Below, piece by piece: positions 9,188-18,758 of a stretch of 64,000 nt of DNA. Below the pieces are notes generated by a model, which saw only the letters and a list, made by a program, of their open reading frames with translations, did no database searches and was not told the origin of the DNA. Numbering within the stretch: the first letter of the stretch is position 1; each line of letters starts with the position of its first letter. Location: assembly GCF_001485575.1 (NCBI RefSeq), contig NZ_BCNB01000006.1:2852001-2916000 (forward strand), in the 5' to 3' direction. A program made the position numbers and the translations under genes. The stretch comes from Haloarcula sp. CBA1127. Its GTDB lineage: Archaea; Halobacteriota; Halobacteria; Halobacteriales; Haloarculaceae.

Positions 9188-10150
9188 TCAGAATCCGGGG
9201 CCGTCGCGGCGATCCGGTCCACGAGTGTCCGCCGGTCCGAGGTCGTCGATGCGGTCGGTCGGTCCCGGCAGGTCGCCTCCGGGTAAGCCGGTTTTCTCGC
9301 CTGTACCGGCCGTGTCAGCAGTGTCCGGACCGCCGACACCGATTCGTCGGATGAACTCGACAGTCCGCTCGTACACGTCATCGTAGTGGGCCCCGTGGAA
9401 CGGGAACCCGTGGTCCGACGGCACCGTCTCGTGGACCACGTCGGTCATCGGACCGAGCGCGTCGGCCAGCAACTCGGACTGGGCCGGCGGCACGACGTCG
9501 TCGTCGGTGCCGTGGAGCAACAGCGTCGGCGGGGCGTCGGCGTTCACCTGCCCGACCGGCGAGGCGAGGTCGTAGGCCGCGGGTTCGTCGTCGGGTCCAC
9601 CGCCGAGATACGCGCGATGGCCCTCACCCGCTGGGACATCAGTCGCGGTATCGAGCGCGTGGAAGTCATAGACGCCGGCGTAGCCGACGGCGGCCGACAG
9701 CGCCGAAGACGCGCCGGGGTACAGTTCGGGTTCGAACCCGGGTTCGTCCGCCGTCAACCCGGCCAGGACGACGAGGTTTGCGCCTGCTGAGTGGCCGACA
9801 CCGACGACTCGGTCGGTGTCCGCGCCGTAGCCCTCTCCCTCCGTCCGGGCCCACTCGATAGCGGCCTTTACATCAACGAGCGCCGCCGGGAACGTCCACT
9901 CCGGCGCGAGTCGATACTGCGGCTCGACGACCAGAAAGCCGTCCGCGGCGAGGTCGAGCGCGTGCCGGGCGAACTCGCCCTTGTCGCCGAACGTGAACGC
10001 GCCGCCGCGGACGAGCACGGCGACCGGTTTCGGGCCGCTGGCCGCTGGCGAGTCGTACAGGTCGAGCGTCAGCGTCTCACCGTCCACCTCGTGGAACGGG
10101 ATGTCGCGCTGCACTGTCACTGACTCCGGGGCGCGTTCTGTCACGGGCAT
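9188..10150 (-). CDS. Alpha/beta hydrolase (esterase/lipase-like)
   Basis: A 320-residue alpha/beta hydrolase of the carboxylesterase type. The oxyanion-hole region is VLVRGGAFTFGDKG. The nucleophile elbow is VVGVGHSAGANL, and the acid and base residues are likely in LLLHGTDDDVVPP and VPSDHGFPFHG. The last ~45 residues are a low-complexity Gly/Pro/Asp tail. I chose ATG 10150 (MPVTERAPESV) because the family similarity begins soon after; ATG 10171 and a longer start at 10222 are alternatives. The substrate is unknown. Confidence 0.78.
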   Translation of the reverse strand: MPVTERAPESVTVQRDIPFHEVDGETLTLDLYDSPAASGPKPVAVLVRGGAFTFGDKGEFARHALDLAADGFLVVEPQYRLAPEWTFPAALVDVKAAIEWARTEGEGYGADTDRVVGVGHSAGANLVVLAGLTADEPGFEPELYPGASSALSAAVGYAGVYDFHALDTATDVPAGEGHRAYLGGGPDDEPAAYDLASPVGQVNADAPPTLLLHGTDDDVVPPAQSELLADALGPMTDVVHETVPSDHGFPFHGAHYDDVYERTVEFIRRIGVGGPDTADTAGTGEKTGLPGGDLPGPTDRIDDLGPADTRGPDRRDGPGF

Positions 10151-10500
10151 TGGTCGGGCCGTCGCGGACATAAGCCCGACGCTATCAGCTCTCGGCCCCG
10201 GAGTCGAACGACGCGTCGGCACCGCGGTCTGTTGGGAACTGGCTTGAGTGTCAGGTGCCTCGTTCCGAACAAAGCGAAAGAGTCGGTTATCGGGCGGGAC
10301 GCCTGCGTCCAGACGGTCAGCCTTCGATTTCGATCTGCTTGCCGCGGGCTCAAGAGCAACGACCGCACGCAGGTCCCAGTTGAACTAAAGCGCCAAATCT
10401 GGGTGCTACGGAGCCGACTACAGACAGCCGTTCTTCTTTACTACCAATGCGCCCTTAACCAATAAAATAAAGTGACGATGCGACGATATTCAGCGGAACG

Positions 10501-12945
10501 ATGTACGGCCGATTCGTGACGGCCCTGTGGGTCCTGACAGGCCTTTCCGCGGTGTTTTCACTGCTCGCGTGGCGCAAGCGGGAGGACCCTGGCGGGACGC
10601 CGATGGTGGTGTTTCACCTCGCTCTATCAGTCGGTGCTGCCAGCTACGCCGTCGACATCACTGCAATGGCGCTGTCGACCCAGTTGCTCGCTCGGCAGGT
10701 CGCGACCATAGCCCAGGGCGTAGTCGCCATCACCTGGCTGTACGCCGCGTTGCAGTACGCCGACTTCGACAGGTCGGTGACGCGGCGAGCTGTCGGGTTC
10801 CTATCGCTTGACCTGTTGGTGCTTGTGGGCGTGTTCGTCTTCCCGGGCGTATCGCTGTTCGACCTCCCGCCCAGCGGCTCTGTGGGGTCACTGGTGGTGG
10901 CTCCGGGGGCTGGGCTCACAGCAGTGTTCGTCGCCCACATAGCGACGATTCTGATTGCGGCGCTTGCCGGGACAATCGTTCTTATTCAGTTGTTCGTCCG
11001 CTCACGACACCTGTACCGAACACAGGCCGCGGCTGTTCTCATCGCGGCGCTGGCCCCGTGGACCGTTGCACTGACCCAGCAGTACTTCCTGCAGATTCCT
11101 GAGGATGCCACGATTTTCGCCTGGGGCGTCTCCGGGATAGCGATGACGACCGGCCTCTACACGTTCAAGACACTCGACCCGGTGCCGGCGGCGCAAGAAA
11201 CTATCGTCGAGCAGATGGGCGACGGAACGCTCGTCGTGGACACCGACGGCTGCATCAGCCATGCAAATCCGGCGGCCGAGACCCTCCTCGCTGGCCCCAC
11301 AGAATCACTCGTAGGCCAGCAAGTAGACGCCGTTATTCCGACCTGGGACGGTCTCACGGTCGACGACGGGCAATCAGACTGGGCGGAACTCGCGCTTTCC
11401 GTGGACGGTCAGCAGCGGTTCGTCGAACTCGAAGTGACCCCGTTTACCGACCGGTTCGACGGACTCGTTGGCCAGCTTGTCGTCCTCCGGGACGTCACGG
11501 AGCGGAAACAACACGAACAGCGACTGGCACAGTACAAGACGATTTTCCAGGGCGTCAGCGAACCCGTCTACGTCCTCGACGAGCACGACCAATTTGTCAC
11601 GTACAACGACCCGTTCGCCGAGCTGGTCGGCACCGTCGAGGACAGCCTCGTCGGCGAACGCTTCGAGACGGTGCTGGGGCAGATGGAAACCGAACCGATG
11701 GACGACGGGTCGGGGGAGTTCCTGATCCGGACCGCATCCGGCGAACAGGTCCCCTGTGAAGTCGACGCGGCGGACATCGAGCTGGCCGGCGGTGAGTCCG
11801 GCCGCGTCGGTATCGTCCGAGATATCTCGCGGCGAAAGGAAATCGAGTCCGAACTCGCAGTGACGACTGAGCGGCTCGAAACGCTCGTCGAGGCTGCCCC
11901 GGTCGCGATCGTTGCACTTGACGCCAACGCGACGGTCGAGGTCTGGAACCCCGCCGCGACGGAGCTGTTCGGCTGGCGTGCCGACGAAGTGTTGGGCGAC
12001 AAGGTTCCGGTTATCCCGGAGGAGAACCGACGGCGGACGGCCGAACGTCACGCCCGGGTACTCGAAGGCGAGCGCCTGTCGGGCCACGAGACGGAACTCG
12101 AACGAAAAGACGGAAGCCGTGTCGACGTGAGCCTTGCCGCCGCCCCGATTCGCGACCTCAGTGGCTCAGTGGTCGGCAGCGTCTCCGTGGTGACGGACAT
12201 CACCGAGCGGAAGCGTCGGGAGCGACAACTGGAACTCCAGAACGAACGGCTGGACGAGTTCGCCAGCCTCATCTCCCACGACCTCCGGAACCCCCTGCAG
12301 GTCGCCAGTGGCCACTTGGAACTGGCCTCGCAGGACGCCGGCTCGGAGGTTCGCGAGTCGATAACGGCCGCGGCGGAGGCTCTGGACCGGATGGAGGGAC
12401 TTATCGACCACACCCTGACGCTGGCCCGCGAGGGGCGTGACATCAGCGATCCCGAACCGGTGGCGCTTCGGGAGACGTTCGTACAGGCGTGGAACGCCGC
12501 GCCCACGAGCACGGCTGAACGCCGCGTTCAGGACCCGCCAGAACGCGTGCTGGCCGACCGCGAACGCCTGGCCGAACTGTTCCAGAACCTCATCCAGAAC
12601 GCCGTGGAACACGGCAGGGACGACTCCACGCCCAAAGCAGGCCCGGCGACCGACGGTGCAGGGACGGTTACCATCACGCTCGGCGCAACCTCAGAGGGGT
12701 TCTACGTCGCCGACGACGGCCCGGGGATTCCGCCGGACCAGCGCGACGACGTCCTCGAATCGGGCTACAGTACCGACGACGACGGCACTGGGTTCGGTCT
12801 GGCGATAGTAGAGACGATTGCCGAGGCCCACGGCTGGGAGCTAACGGTCACCGACAGCGAAGACGGCGGTGCTCGCTTCGAGTTCAGCGGGGTCGAGACA
12901 GAGGACCCGACCACGGACCGCGACGACAGCCTCAGGGATGTGTAA
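10501..12945 (+). CDS. 7TM/PAS membrane sensor histidine kinase
   Basis: Autophosphorylating sensor kinase of 814 residues. Residues 1 to ~225 form seven hydrophobic segments, like the histidine-kinase N-terminal 7TM sensor. Three PAS domains follow, ending at VLRDVTERKQ, VRDISRRKE and VTDITERKR. The HisKA H-box is LISHDLRNPLQ with the phospho-accepting histidine near residue 593. The ATPase motifs are FQNLIQNAVEHG (N), VADDGPGIPPD (G1) and GTGFGLAIV (G2). No response regulator is adjacent. Its last 14 bases overlap the end of the convergent GluRS gene. Confidence 0.88.
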   Translation: MYGRFVTALWVLTGLSAVFSLLAWRKREDPGGTPMVVFHLALSVGAASYAVDITAMALSTQLLARQVATIAQGVVAITWLYAALQYADFDRSVTRRAVGFLSLDLLVLVGVFVFPGVSLFDLPPSGSVGSLVVAPGAGLTAVFVAHIATILIAALAGTIVLIQLFVRSRHLYRTQAAAVLIAALAPWTVALTQQYFLQIPEDATIFAWGVSGIAMTTGLYTFKTLDPVPAAQETIVEQMGDGTLVVDTDGCISHANPAAETLLAGPTESLVGQQVDAVIPTWDGLTVDDGQSDWAELALSVDGQQRFVELEVTPFTDRFDGLVGQLVVLRDVTERKQHEQRLAQYKTIFQGVSEPVYVLDEHDQFVTYNDPFAELVGTVEDSLVGERFETVLGQMETEPMDDGSGEFLIRTASGEQVPCEVDAADIELAGGESGRVGIVRDISRRKEIESELAVTTERLETLVEAAPVAIVALDANATVEVWNPAATELFGWRADEVLGDKVPVIPEENRRRTAERHARVLEGERLSGHETELERKDGSRVDVSLAAAPIRDLSGSVVGSVSVVTDITERKRRERQLELQNERLDEFASLISHDLRNPLQVASGHLELASQDAGSEVRESITAAAEALDRMEGLIDHTLTLAREGRDISDPEPVALRETFVQAWNAAPTSTAERRVQDPPERVLADRERLAELFQNLIQNAVEHGRDDSTPKAGPATDGAGTVTITLGATSEGFYVADDGPGIPPDQRDDVLESGYSTDDDGTGFGLAIVETIAEAHGWELTVTDSEDGGARFEFSGVETEDPTTDRDDSLRDV

Positions 12946-14671
12946 AGTACGCGACGGACTCCGCTTCGGCCTCGTCGGCAACCTCGTCGAGTCGAACGAA
13001 GCCGATACGCTCGAACTGGACCACGTCGTCAGTGTCGTAGCCGAGCAGTCCCGGTTCGGCCACACCTGACACGTCGCCGTCCATCGTCCGGAGGCGGAGC
13101 CGCGGGCCGTCGGCCGGCGTCCAGTGGATCACGTCGACGCCCTCCTCGCGGACAGCGTCGATGTCGTCGCCGGTGTATTCGAAGGCATCGCGAGTGTGGC
13201 GAACACAGCCGTATCCCTTGAGCCAGATCCGTTCGCCGTGGGCCGGCAGGTCGTCACCTTCGACGGCGACGCCGTTCGTCACCGGAATCTCGCGGCGGCC
13301 ACGCTCCTCGTAGTCCGGGTGCAACGGCGGTTCGCCGGCGTCCGGCCCGCCAACGATCTGACGCTCGACGAGGCCACCGTGGTCGTCGCTGTCCCGGACG
13401 AAGAACGCCCGGTCCGAGTCGTCGTCAATGAGGTCACGGTTGTTCGAGTAGATCGACGACATCGCCAGGTCGACGTTCGAGGTGGACGTCCCCAACTGAA
13501 TCATCGCATCGACGACGGCCTCACCGCGGATGCCGCGCCGTTCGAGGCTGGCGACGGTCGGCGCTCGCGGGTCGTCCCAGCCCGCCAGTTCGCCGTCTTC
13601 AATGAGTTCGGCGATGCTCGATGTGGAGAGGGGCACGTCGTACTCATCGACCTGAACGTGGCCCCAGTGGATGACTTCGGGGTACTCCCAGTCGAAGTAG
13701 TCGTAGACGAACTGCTGGCGCTTCGCGGAGTCCTGCAGGTCGATGCCGCGGATGATGTGCGTGACGCCCAGCAGGTGGTCGTCCAGCCCGCTCTGGAAGT
13801 CGAGCATCGGCCAGCAGCGGTACTGCTCGGCCGCCTCGCGTGGATGGGGCGTGTCGACCATCCGGAACGCGACGAAGTCACGCAGCGCGGGGTTCTTGTG
13901 GGTAATGTCGGTCCGGACCCGCAGGACCATCTCGCCGCTGTCGTACTCGCCGTCGACCATCGCCTCGAACTCCGAGCGCGTGGTCTCGGCGTCCTTATCC
14001 CGGTGGGGACAGGCCTCGCCGTTGTTCTTCAGGTCCGAAAACTCACCCTGCGGGCACGAGCAGGTGTAGGCCCCGCCCTTGTCGATGAGCTTGCGAGCGT
14101 ACTCGTAGTACGTCTCGACGCGGTCGCTGGCGTTGACCACGTCGTCCGGTTCGAAGCCGAGATAGTCGATTGCGTCCAGAATTGCGTCGTAGGCATCCAG
14201 ATCCGGTCGCTTGGTCTCAGGGTCGGTGTCGTCAAAGCGGCAGATGAACTCCCCGTCGTAGCGCTGCTTGTACGTGCCGACGACGGCGGCCATCCGCGCG
14301 TGGCCGATGTGCCACGGGCCGTTGGGGTTTGGCGCAACGCGCATCCGAACGGTGTCGTACTCTTCGGCGTTGGGTAGGTCCGGCAGTGGGTGGTCCTCGC
14401 CCTCGTCCTCGGCCTCCAGCTCTTCGAGTTTCTCCGGAGCGAGTTCGGCCAGCCGCTCGCGGCGCTCCTCGGCATCCATCCCGTTGACTCGCTCGACGAC
14501 CGGCGCGATAACGCCAGGTATCTCGTCGCCGTACTCGCGGAACTCCGGGTTCTCGCCCATGAGCGGGCCCATTATTGCGCCGACCTGTGCCTCGCTGTCG
14601 TGTTTGACCGCGTTGAGGAGGGCGCTCGTCTCCGCCGCCTCCGTGATTCGGTCTCGCAGCTCGTCGTCCAT
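12932..14671 (-). CDS. gltX: Glutamate--tRNA ligase
   Basis: Charges tRNA with glutamate. At 579 residues it has the archaeal architecture: an acidic ~100-residue helical N-terminal region, the class I HIGH signature (NPNGPWHIGHARM, residues 121-124), the family motif FRFDDTDPETKRP as FICRFDDTDPETKRP, zinc-ligand-like cysteines in CSCPQGEF, and a KMSKS-like loop at VPLSTSSIAEL. A C-terminal GlnRS-like beta-barrel follows. Haloarchaea generally lack GlnRS, so the enzyme is probably non-discriminating; GatE, the partner that corrects Glu-tRNA(Gln), is at the right end of this window. Confidence 0.93.
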   Translation of the reverse strand: MDDELRDRITEAAETSALLNAVKHDSEAQVGAIMGPLMGENPEFREYGDEIPGVIAPVVERVNGMDAEERRERLAELAPEKLEELEAEDEGEDHPLPDLPNAEEYDTVRMRVAPNPNGPWHIGHARMAAVVGTYKQRYDGEFICRFDDTDPETKRPDLDAYDAILDAIDYLGFEPDDVVNASDRVETYYEYARKLIDKGGAYTCSCPQGEFSDLKNNGEACPHRDKDAETTRSEFEAMVDGEYDSGEMVLRVRTDITHKNPALRDFVAFRMVDTPHPREAAEQYRCWPMLDFQSGLDDHLLGVTHIIRGIDLQDSAKRQQFVYDYFDWEYPEVIHWGHVQVDEYDVPLSTSSIAELIEDGELAGWDDPRAPTVASLERRGIRGEAVVDAMIQLGTSTSNVDLAMSSIYSNNRDLIDDDSDRAFFVRDSDDHGGLVERQIVGGPDAGEPPLHPDYEERGRREIPVTNGVAVEGDDLPAHGERIWLKGYGCVRHTRDAFEYTGDDIDAVREEGVDVIHWTPADGPRLRLRTMDGDVSGVAEPGLLGYDTDDVVQFERIGFVRLDEVADEAEAESVAYFTHP

Positions 14672-14827
14672 TACCGGGACCTGCGACTGGGAGGGTCAAA
14701 ACGCCGTCGGGTTGGGCCAGCTATGGGGGGCGGGGTGTCAGCAAGCAGTTCACGTAGCCCTATGTCGACAACGATTCGTTTCACTCAGTACGGGGTGCAG
14801 ACACACTGGTTAGTACAGCGAGCACCG

Positions 14828-15343
14828 TCAACAGCCCATACTTGTGGAGACGGTCCGAGGATCGACTGTTCCGTTGCTATCGATACGGATTTCTGCAAAC
14901 CGGGAATTACAGTCGAAGTGGTCAGTTGTTACTGGGTACGTTCCAGTCGTCTGTGTTGACTCGTCCGTCACTGTGAGGAGGTACCCTGGAGACGGAATTT
15001 CTAACCAAAGTGTCCCGTTCGGTGGGAGTGTTTCTGTACGGGTTACGACTGAAGAGTCACTGTCATTATGTACTAGTTCGACGGATACGGTTTGATTCAT
15101 CGGGCTAGCATTCCAAACCTGAATCGGCAACCCATTCCCAGTTGTACCGACTTGGATGACGACAGAGGGGTCGGCTTTCGTTCCTTGGTATGGTGCTGGA
15201 ACAGATGGATCAATCGTCGGCGTGTCAGTCGTCGTTACATCGGGCGGGCCGCTGTGGGCAGAAAGAGTTGGAAACAGGAGTAGCGAAGCTACGATGCCGA
15301 CAGTGATAATGAGAAACACCGCAAGAAGCGGACGCAGATTCAT
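14828..15343 (-). CDS. Hypothetical secreted/anchored protein
   Basis: A 171-residue protein with one N-terminal hydrophobic segment (LLAVFLIITVGIVASLLLF), then a Thr/Pro-rich region and a small beta-rich domain with several N-glycosylation-type sequons (NQT, NDS, NGT). It has three cysteines in its C-terminal half. Codon third positions are noticeably less GC-rich than in neighbouring genes. No family was recognised. It is probably exported and membrane-anchored. Confidence 0.6.
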   Translation of the reverse strand: MNLRPLLAVFLIITVGIVASLLLFPTLSAHSGPPDVTTTDTPTIDPSVPAPYQGTKADPSVVIQVGTTGNGLPIQVWNASPMNQTVSVELVHNDSDSSVVTRTETLPPNGTLWLEIPSPGYLLTVTDESTQTTGTYPVTTDHFDCNSRFAEIRIDSNGTVDPRTVSTSMGC

Positions 15344-15445
15344 GACGCAAGCAACTCATCTCTGGCCGCATGTGTTTTCCGGTTGGTAGGTTCGCAGACG
15401 GGCTGTGTGTTCTACGCAGGACGGTTCCCCGCAAACGAAGAGTGG

Positions 15446-16381
15446 TCACTCAACAGCACCCAACGAGTCCGCGACCCGTTCCAGCGCCTCAATCCCGGTC
15501 ACCTCACCGGACTGATCGGGAATCGTCCAGATAGCCAGTTCAGGCAGCGACTCCCGAAGTTGTGCAATAGCCGCCTCCTGCACTGCCTGCTTGCCCTGAC
15601 ACCGCTGACAGTCACCAGCATCCTCAATGACCTTGTTCACGACGAGTGTCGTCACCGGCACGTCGAACTCGCGGAGCTTCGCGACCAGCCGCTCCGTCTC
15701 GCGGACGGCCATCGTTTCGGGAATCGTGACGACCCGGAACGCGGTCTGTTTGGGGTCTCGAAGCACTGTGCCGACCCGTTCCATCCGCGTGCGCATCTCG
15801 GTGAAGTCGTCCGGGCCGTCGTCGCGCCGGCTCGCCATCGGGCCGAACATCATCGTCCGGGCAGTGTTGACTTTCCGACGAACCTGATCCCGGAGGTCCA
15901 TCGCCGTGGCAACGCCGCGGTCCATCACCGATGGGAGGTCAAGCAGGCGAAGCGTGTGACCGGTCGGCGCAGTGTCGAACACCACGCGGTCCCAGCGGTC
16001 GCTCTCGATGTACGTCGCCATGCCCTCGATGGCCGCCAGTTCGTCGCTACCGGGCATTACGCCGGTCGTGAACAGGTCAGCGATTTCCTCCTCGTCCATC
16101 CGGATGCCGGCATCGGAAAATTCCGACGCCAGCGCCTCGAACAGTGACCGGTAACGGTCAATACCCGTCTGTGGATCGACCTCGACGCCCCACAGCCCCG
16201 ACCGGATTTCCGTCGGGTCGCCGCCGACCTCGGTCTCGACGGCATCGGCCAGCGAGTGCGCGGGGTCGGTGGAGACAACGAGTGTCTCGTGGCCCGCCGT
16301 CGCCAGCCGATAGCCAGTCGCCGCGGCCACGGTCGTCTTGCCGACCCCGCCCTTGCCGCCGTAGAGAAGGAACCGAGTCAC
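15446..16381 (-). CDS. arsA: ArsA/Get3-family ATPase
   Basis: A P-loop ATPase of the ArsA/TRC40 family. The N-terminus is the deviant Walker A motif YGGKGGVGKTTVAAA, and STDPAHSLADA follows near residue 38, both characteristic. The 311-residue length fits a single-domain archaeal member. Later motifs are DTAPTGHTLRLL and VVNKVIEDAGDC...CQGKQ, the latter with the paired cysteines seen in Get3-like proteins. It may insert tail-anchored membrane proteins rather than pump arsenite; no ars genes are nearby. GTG at 16381 places the P-loop as usual near residue 7. Confidence 0.82.
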   Translation of the reverse strand: MTRFLLYGGKGGVGKTTVAAATGYRLATAGHETLVVSTDPAHSLADAVETEVGGDPTEIRSGLWGVEVDPQTGIDRYRSLFEALASEFSDAGIRMDEEEIADLFTTGVMPGSDELAAIEGMATYIESDRWDRVVFDTAPTGHTLRLLDLPSVMDRGVATAMDLRDQVRRKVNTARTMMFGPMASRRDDGPDDFTEMRTRMERVGTVLRDPKQTAFRVVTIPETMAVRETERLVAKLREFDVPVTTLVVNKVIEDAGDCQRCQGKQAVQEAAIAQLRESLPELAIWTIPDQSGEVTGIEALERVADSLGAVE

Positions 16382-16445
16382 ACGACTGCCTAGGAACTGA
16401 TACGTCTTAGTTGCTGACCAGCACCATTCAGGGTCAACAGCCGCC

Positions 16446-17711
16446 CTACTGCCAGACGCGGACGACACCGTCACTGCGACCGACGGCAATGCTCAAGCCG
16501 CCGTCGCCAGTCGGTGTCGCCGCAACGTTCGAGGCGAGCGGCGCGCCGATGTCACGCTGGGCTGCCTGCCGAACGCCGTCCTGCCGCTGGAGCGCGACGA
16601 GCTTCCGGCGCTCCTGAGTCGGAACGACCAGCGTCTGTCGGCCATCGCCGAGCAGATCTCCGGCGAGTCCACCGTCGAGGATACGCGAGCCGAATGCATG
16701 CGAGGAGACGCCGTCGTAGCGGGCCGCGATTGAGAGCCGGGCACCGTCGATACGGTAGAACTCCACCGTCCCGCCGATGTGTGGGGTGCGAACGACGGCG
16801 ATTTCGGGCGCCCCGTCGGGGGAGAACGGCGCGACACAGAGCTGGTGGCGCCAACGAAAGCCCGTCCCGATTGCGGGCCCAGTCGCGACGCGCTCGCCGT
16901 CCAGTCCGTAGGCGACTACCCGAGCGCCCTCATCGGGCCCGGTGACGGTGACGAGTACTTCGGGGTCACCATCGTCGTCAATGTCCGCGAGAATCGGTGC
17001 TACACCTTCGACGACCGTTGGTTCAGGCAGTTGAACTCGGCGGCGGATGGTCCCACTTCCGTCTGCGACAAACAGAACGATGGCGCTAGCCTCAACGTTG
17101 TCACCGAGCGCTCCGTGGTCGTATCGCTCCGTCGCACCGGCGAGCACAGCAGCGACATCGTCCTGCCAGACGATTCGGGCGTCGGGCAGAGCATCCTCGA
17201 TGAGCAGGTCACCGTCCACGCGGACGGCCCCGGACTTGGTCACCGTCGCGATGGTACCATCGGGAAACTGGACGGCGTGGGTGTTGGGTCCTGTCTCATC
17301 GGCAGTGAGGAACCGAACGCCGTTGTCCTGAACAACCACGGCTGGTGGCTGGCCCGCCGGCAGGTCGGATTCGATGACAACCGATTCAACTCGGTCCTGA
17401 CCCACCCGAACCGCCTCTGGTGCCCCTGCCTCTGGAACAACAACCCAGAGACTCCCGCCTTCGACAGGCAATCCAACGAGCCACTTCGGGTGGCCCTCAA
17501 TGGCGATGTCTATCGGGTCGACGGCGTCGAACCGGCCCGAACCTGAAATGTGACGATTGCCGGAGGGCTGGAGATGCGTGTAGCGAACCGTCTCCGTGGT
17601 GCTGGTCACCGTTGCTGTCGGGCGTGGTGTTGTGGTCCGCTGACTCGTCGTTCCACAGCCAGCGAAAAGTCCGGCGACACCGGCGAGAACGGCTCGCCGG
17701 GTCTGGTCCAT
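16446..17711 (-). CDS. Tat-exported lipoprotein with beta-propeller-like repeats
   Basis: A 421-residue protein. The N-terminus has a twin-arginine signal (QTRRAVLAG) and a lipobox (LFAGC), so it is probably exported folded and lipid-anchored. A Thr/Pro-rich linker follows. The mature part is beta-rich with FG-GAP/VCBS-like calcium-binding segments (ADIDDDGDPEVLV) and ends in a WD-like VGRSDGVVRVW. It starts two bases after the stop of the prenyl synthase gene, on the same strand, so it is likely co-transcribed. Function unknown. Confidence 0.7.
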   Translation of the reverse strand: MDQTRRAVLAGVAGLFAGCGTTSQRTTTPRPTATVTSTTETVRYTHLQPSGNRHISGSGRFDAVDPIDIAIEGHPKWLVGLPVEGGSLWVVVPEAGAPEAVRVGQDRVESVVIESDLPAGQPPAVVVQDNGVRFLTADETGPNTHAVQFPDGTIATVTKSGAVRVDGDLLIEDALPDARIVWQDDVAAVLAGATERYDHGALGDNVEASAIVLFVADGSGTIRRRVQLPEPTVVEGVAPILADIDDDGDPEVLVTVTGPDEGARVVAYGLDGERVATGPAIGTGFRWRHQLCVAPFSPDGAPEIAVVRTPHIGGTVEFYRIDGARLSIAARYDGVSSHAFGSRILDGGLAGDLLGDGRQTLVVPTQERRKLVALQRQDGVRQAAQRDIGAPLASNVAATPTGDGGLSIAVGRSDGVVRVWQ

Positions 17712-17713
17712 GC

Positions 17714-18754
17714 TCAGTAGTCGCGCTCGACGAGGTAGTTCGCAATGCCTTCGAGCAGGTAGCGGGCCTCGTTGTCCGGCAGGACTTCGAGGTTCTGCTT
17801 GCCGCTCGCAATGAGGTCCTGCCCGGTCTGGCGGGCGTATTCGATTGACCCTACCTCTCGCAGGCGCTCGACGGCGTCGTCGATTTCGGCTTCCGAAACG
17901 GCCTCGACGGAGTCCGTGTCGACGAGGTCGCCCACGTCGACGCCCTGCTGGCGAGCGTGCAGCGTCACCAGCGTCTGCTTTTCTTCGACGAGGTCCGAGC
18001 CCCGTTGCTTGCCGAGTTTCTCCGAGGGTGTCGTCAGGTCAAGCAGGTCATCCTGGATCTGGAACGCCCGCCCAACGTCGAGTCCGTAGTTGTACAGGGC
18101 ATCGACCGTCTTCTCGTCGGCCCCGAGCAGCGTGGCCGGAATCGAGGCGGCCGCGCCGTACAGCACGGCCGTCTTGAGTTCGACCATCTCCAGATACTCC
18201 TCGGGCGTGACGACATCGCGTTGCTCAAACTCGATGTCGAGGGACTGGCCCTCGCAGATGCGGGTACACGTCGTTGCGAGTCGCTTGTTCGCGTCGACGG
18301 TCCGATCGTGGGCCGCACCCGTTTCGAGCAGGAACTCGAACGCTTTCGAGTACAGCGTGTCGCCGGCGAGAATCGCCGTCGAGAGGTCGTACTCCTTGTG
18401 GACGGCGGGCACCCCGCGCCGGAGCGCGTCGTCGTCCATGATGTCGTCGTGGATGAGCGTGAACGTTTGGATGACCTCAATGGCGAGGGCGGCCGACATC
18501 ATGTCGGCCTGCCCGCCTCTGAGCGTCGGGAAGTCACGATAGTCTGCCGTCAGCGGGTCGACATCCAGCAGCGACTCCGCGACCAGCAGCAGGACCGTCG
18601 GGCGGAGCCGTTTCCCGCCCGCGTCCAGCAGGTAGCGCGACGCCTCGTAGAGGTGGTCCGGCTTCTGTACCGGAAGGTCCTCTGGGAGGGCATCGTTGAC
18701 CCGGTCTCGTCGGGCGACAATCGCGTCTTCGACCTGCTGATGGCGTTCGGACAT
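17714..18754 (-). CDS. idsA: Geranylgeranyl/polyprenyl diphosphate synthase
   Basis: Condenses isopentenyl diphosphate with allylic diphosphates to make the C20 chains of archaeal lipids. The first Asp-rich motif, DDIMDDDALRRG, begins near residue 103; the second is FQIQDDLLDL. Five residues before the first motif is a phenylalanine, which in archaeal enzymes limits the product to C20. The substrate-binding GGKRLRP motif lies near residue 47. At 346 residues the length is normal. It follows RNase J by four bases, as in many archaeal isoprenoid operons. Confidence 0.9.
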   Translation of the reverse strand: MSERHQQVEDAIVARRDRVNDALPEDLPVQKPDHLYEASRYLLDAGGKRLRPTVLLLVAESLLDVDPLTADYRDFPTLRGGQADMMSAALAIEVIQTFTLIHDDIMDDDALRRGVPAVHKEYDLSTAILAGDTLYSKAFEFLLETGAAHDRTVDANKRLATTCTRICEGQSLDIEFEQRDVVTPEEYLEMVELKTAVLYGAAASIPATLLGADEKTVDALYNYGLDVGRAFQIQDDLLDLTTPSEKLGKQRGSDLVEEKQTLVTLHARQQGVDVGDLVDTDSVEAVSEAEIDDAVERLREVGSIEYARQTGQDLIASGKQNLEVLPDNEARYLLEGIANYLVERDY

Positions 18755-18758
18755 CGAT

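Noticed and set aside
10223..10500. A possible C-terminal fragment (ARGKQIEIEG then stop) on the minus strand upstream of the 7TM kinase
   Set aside because: Only ten codons bounded by another stop; too short to support.
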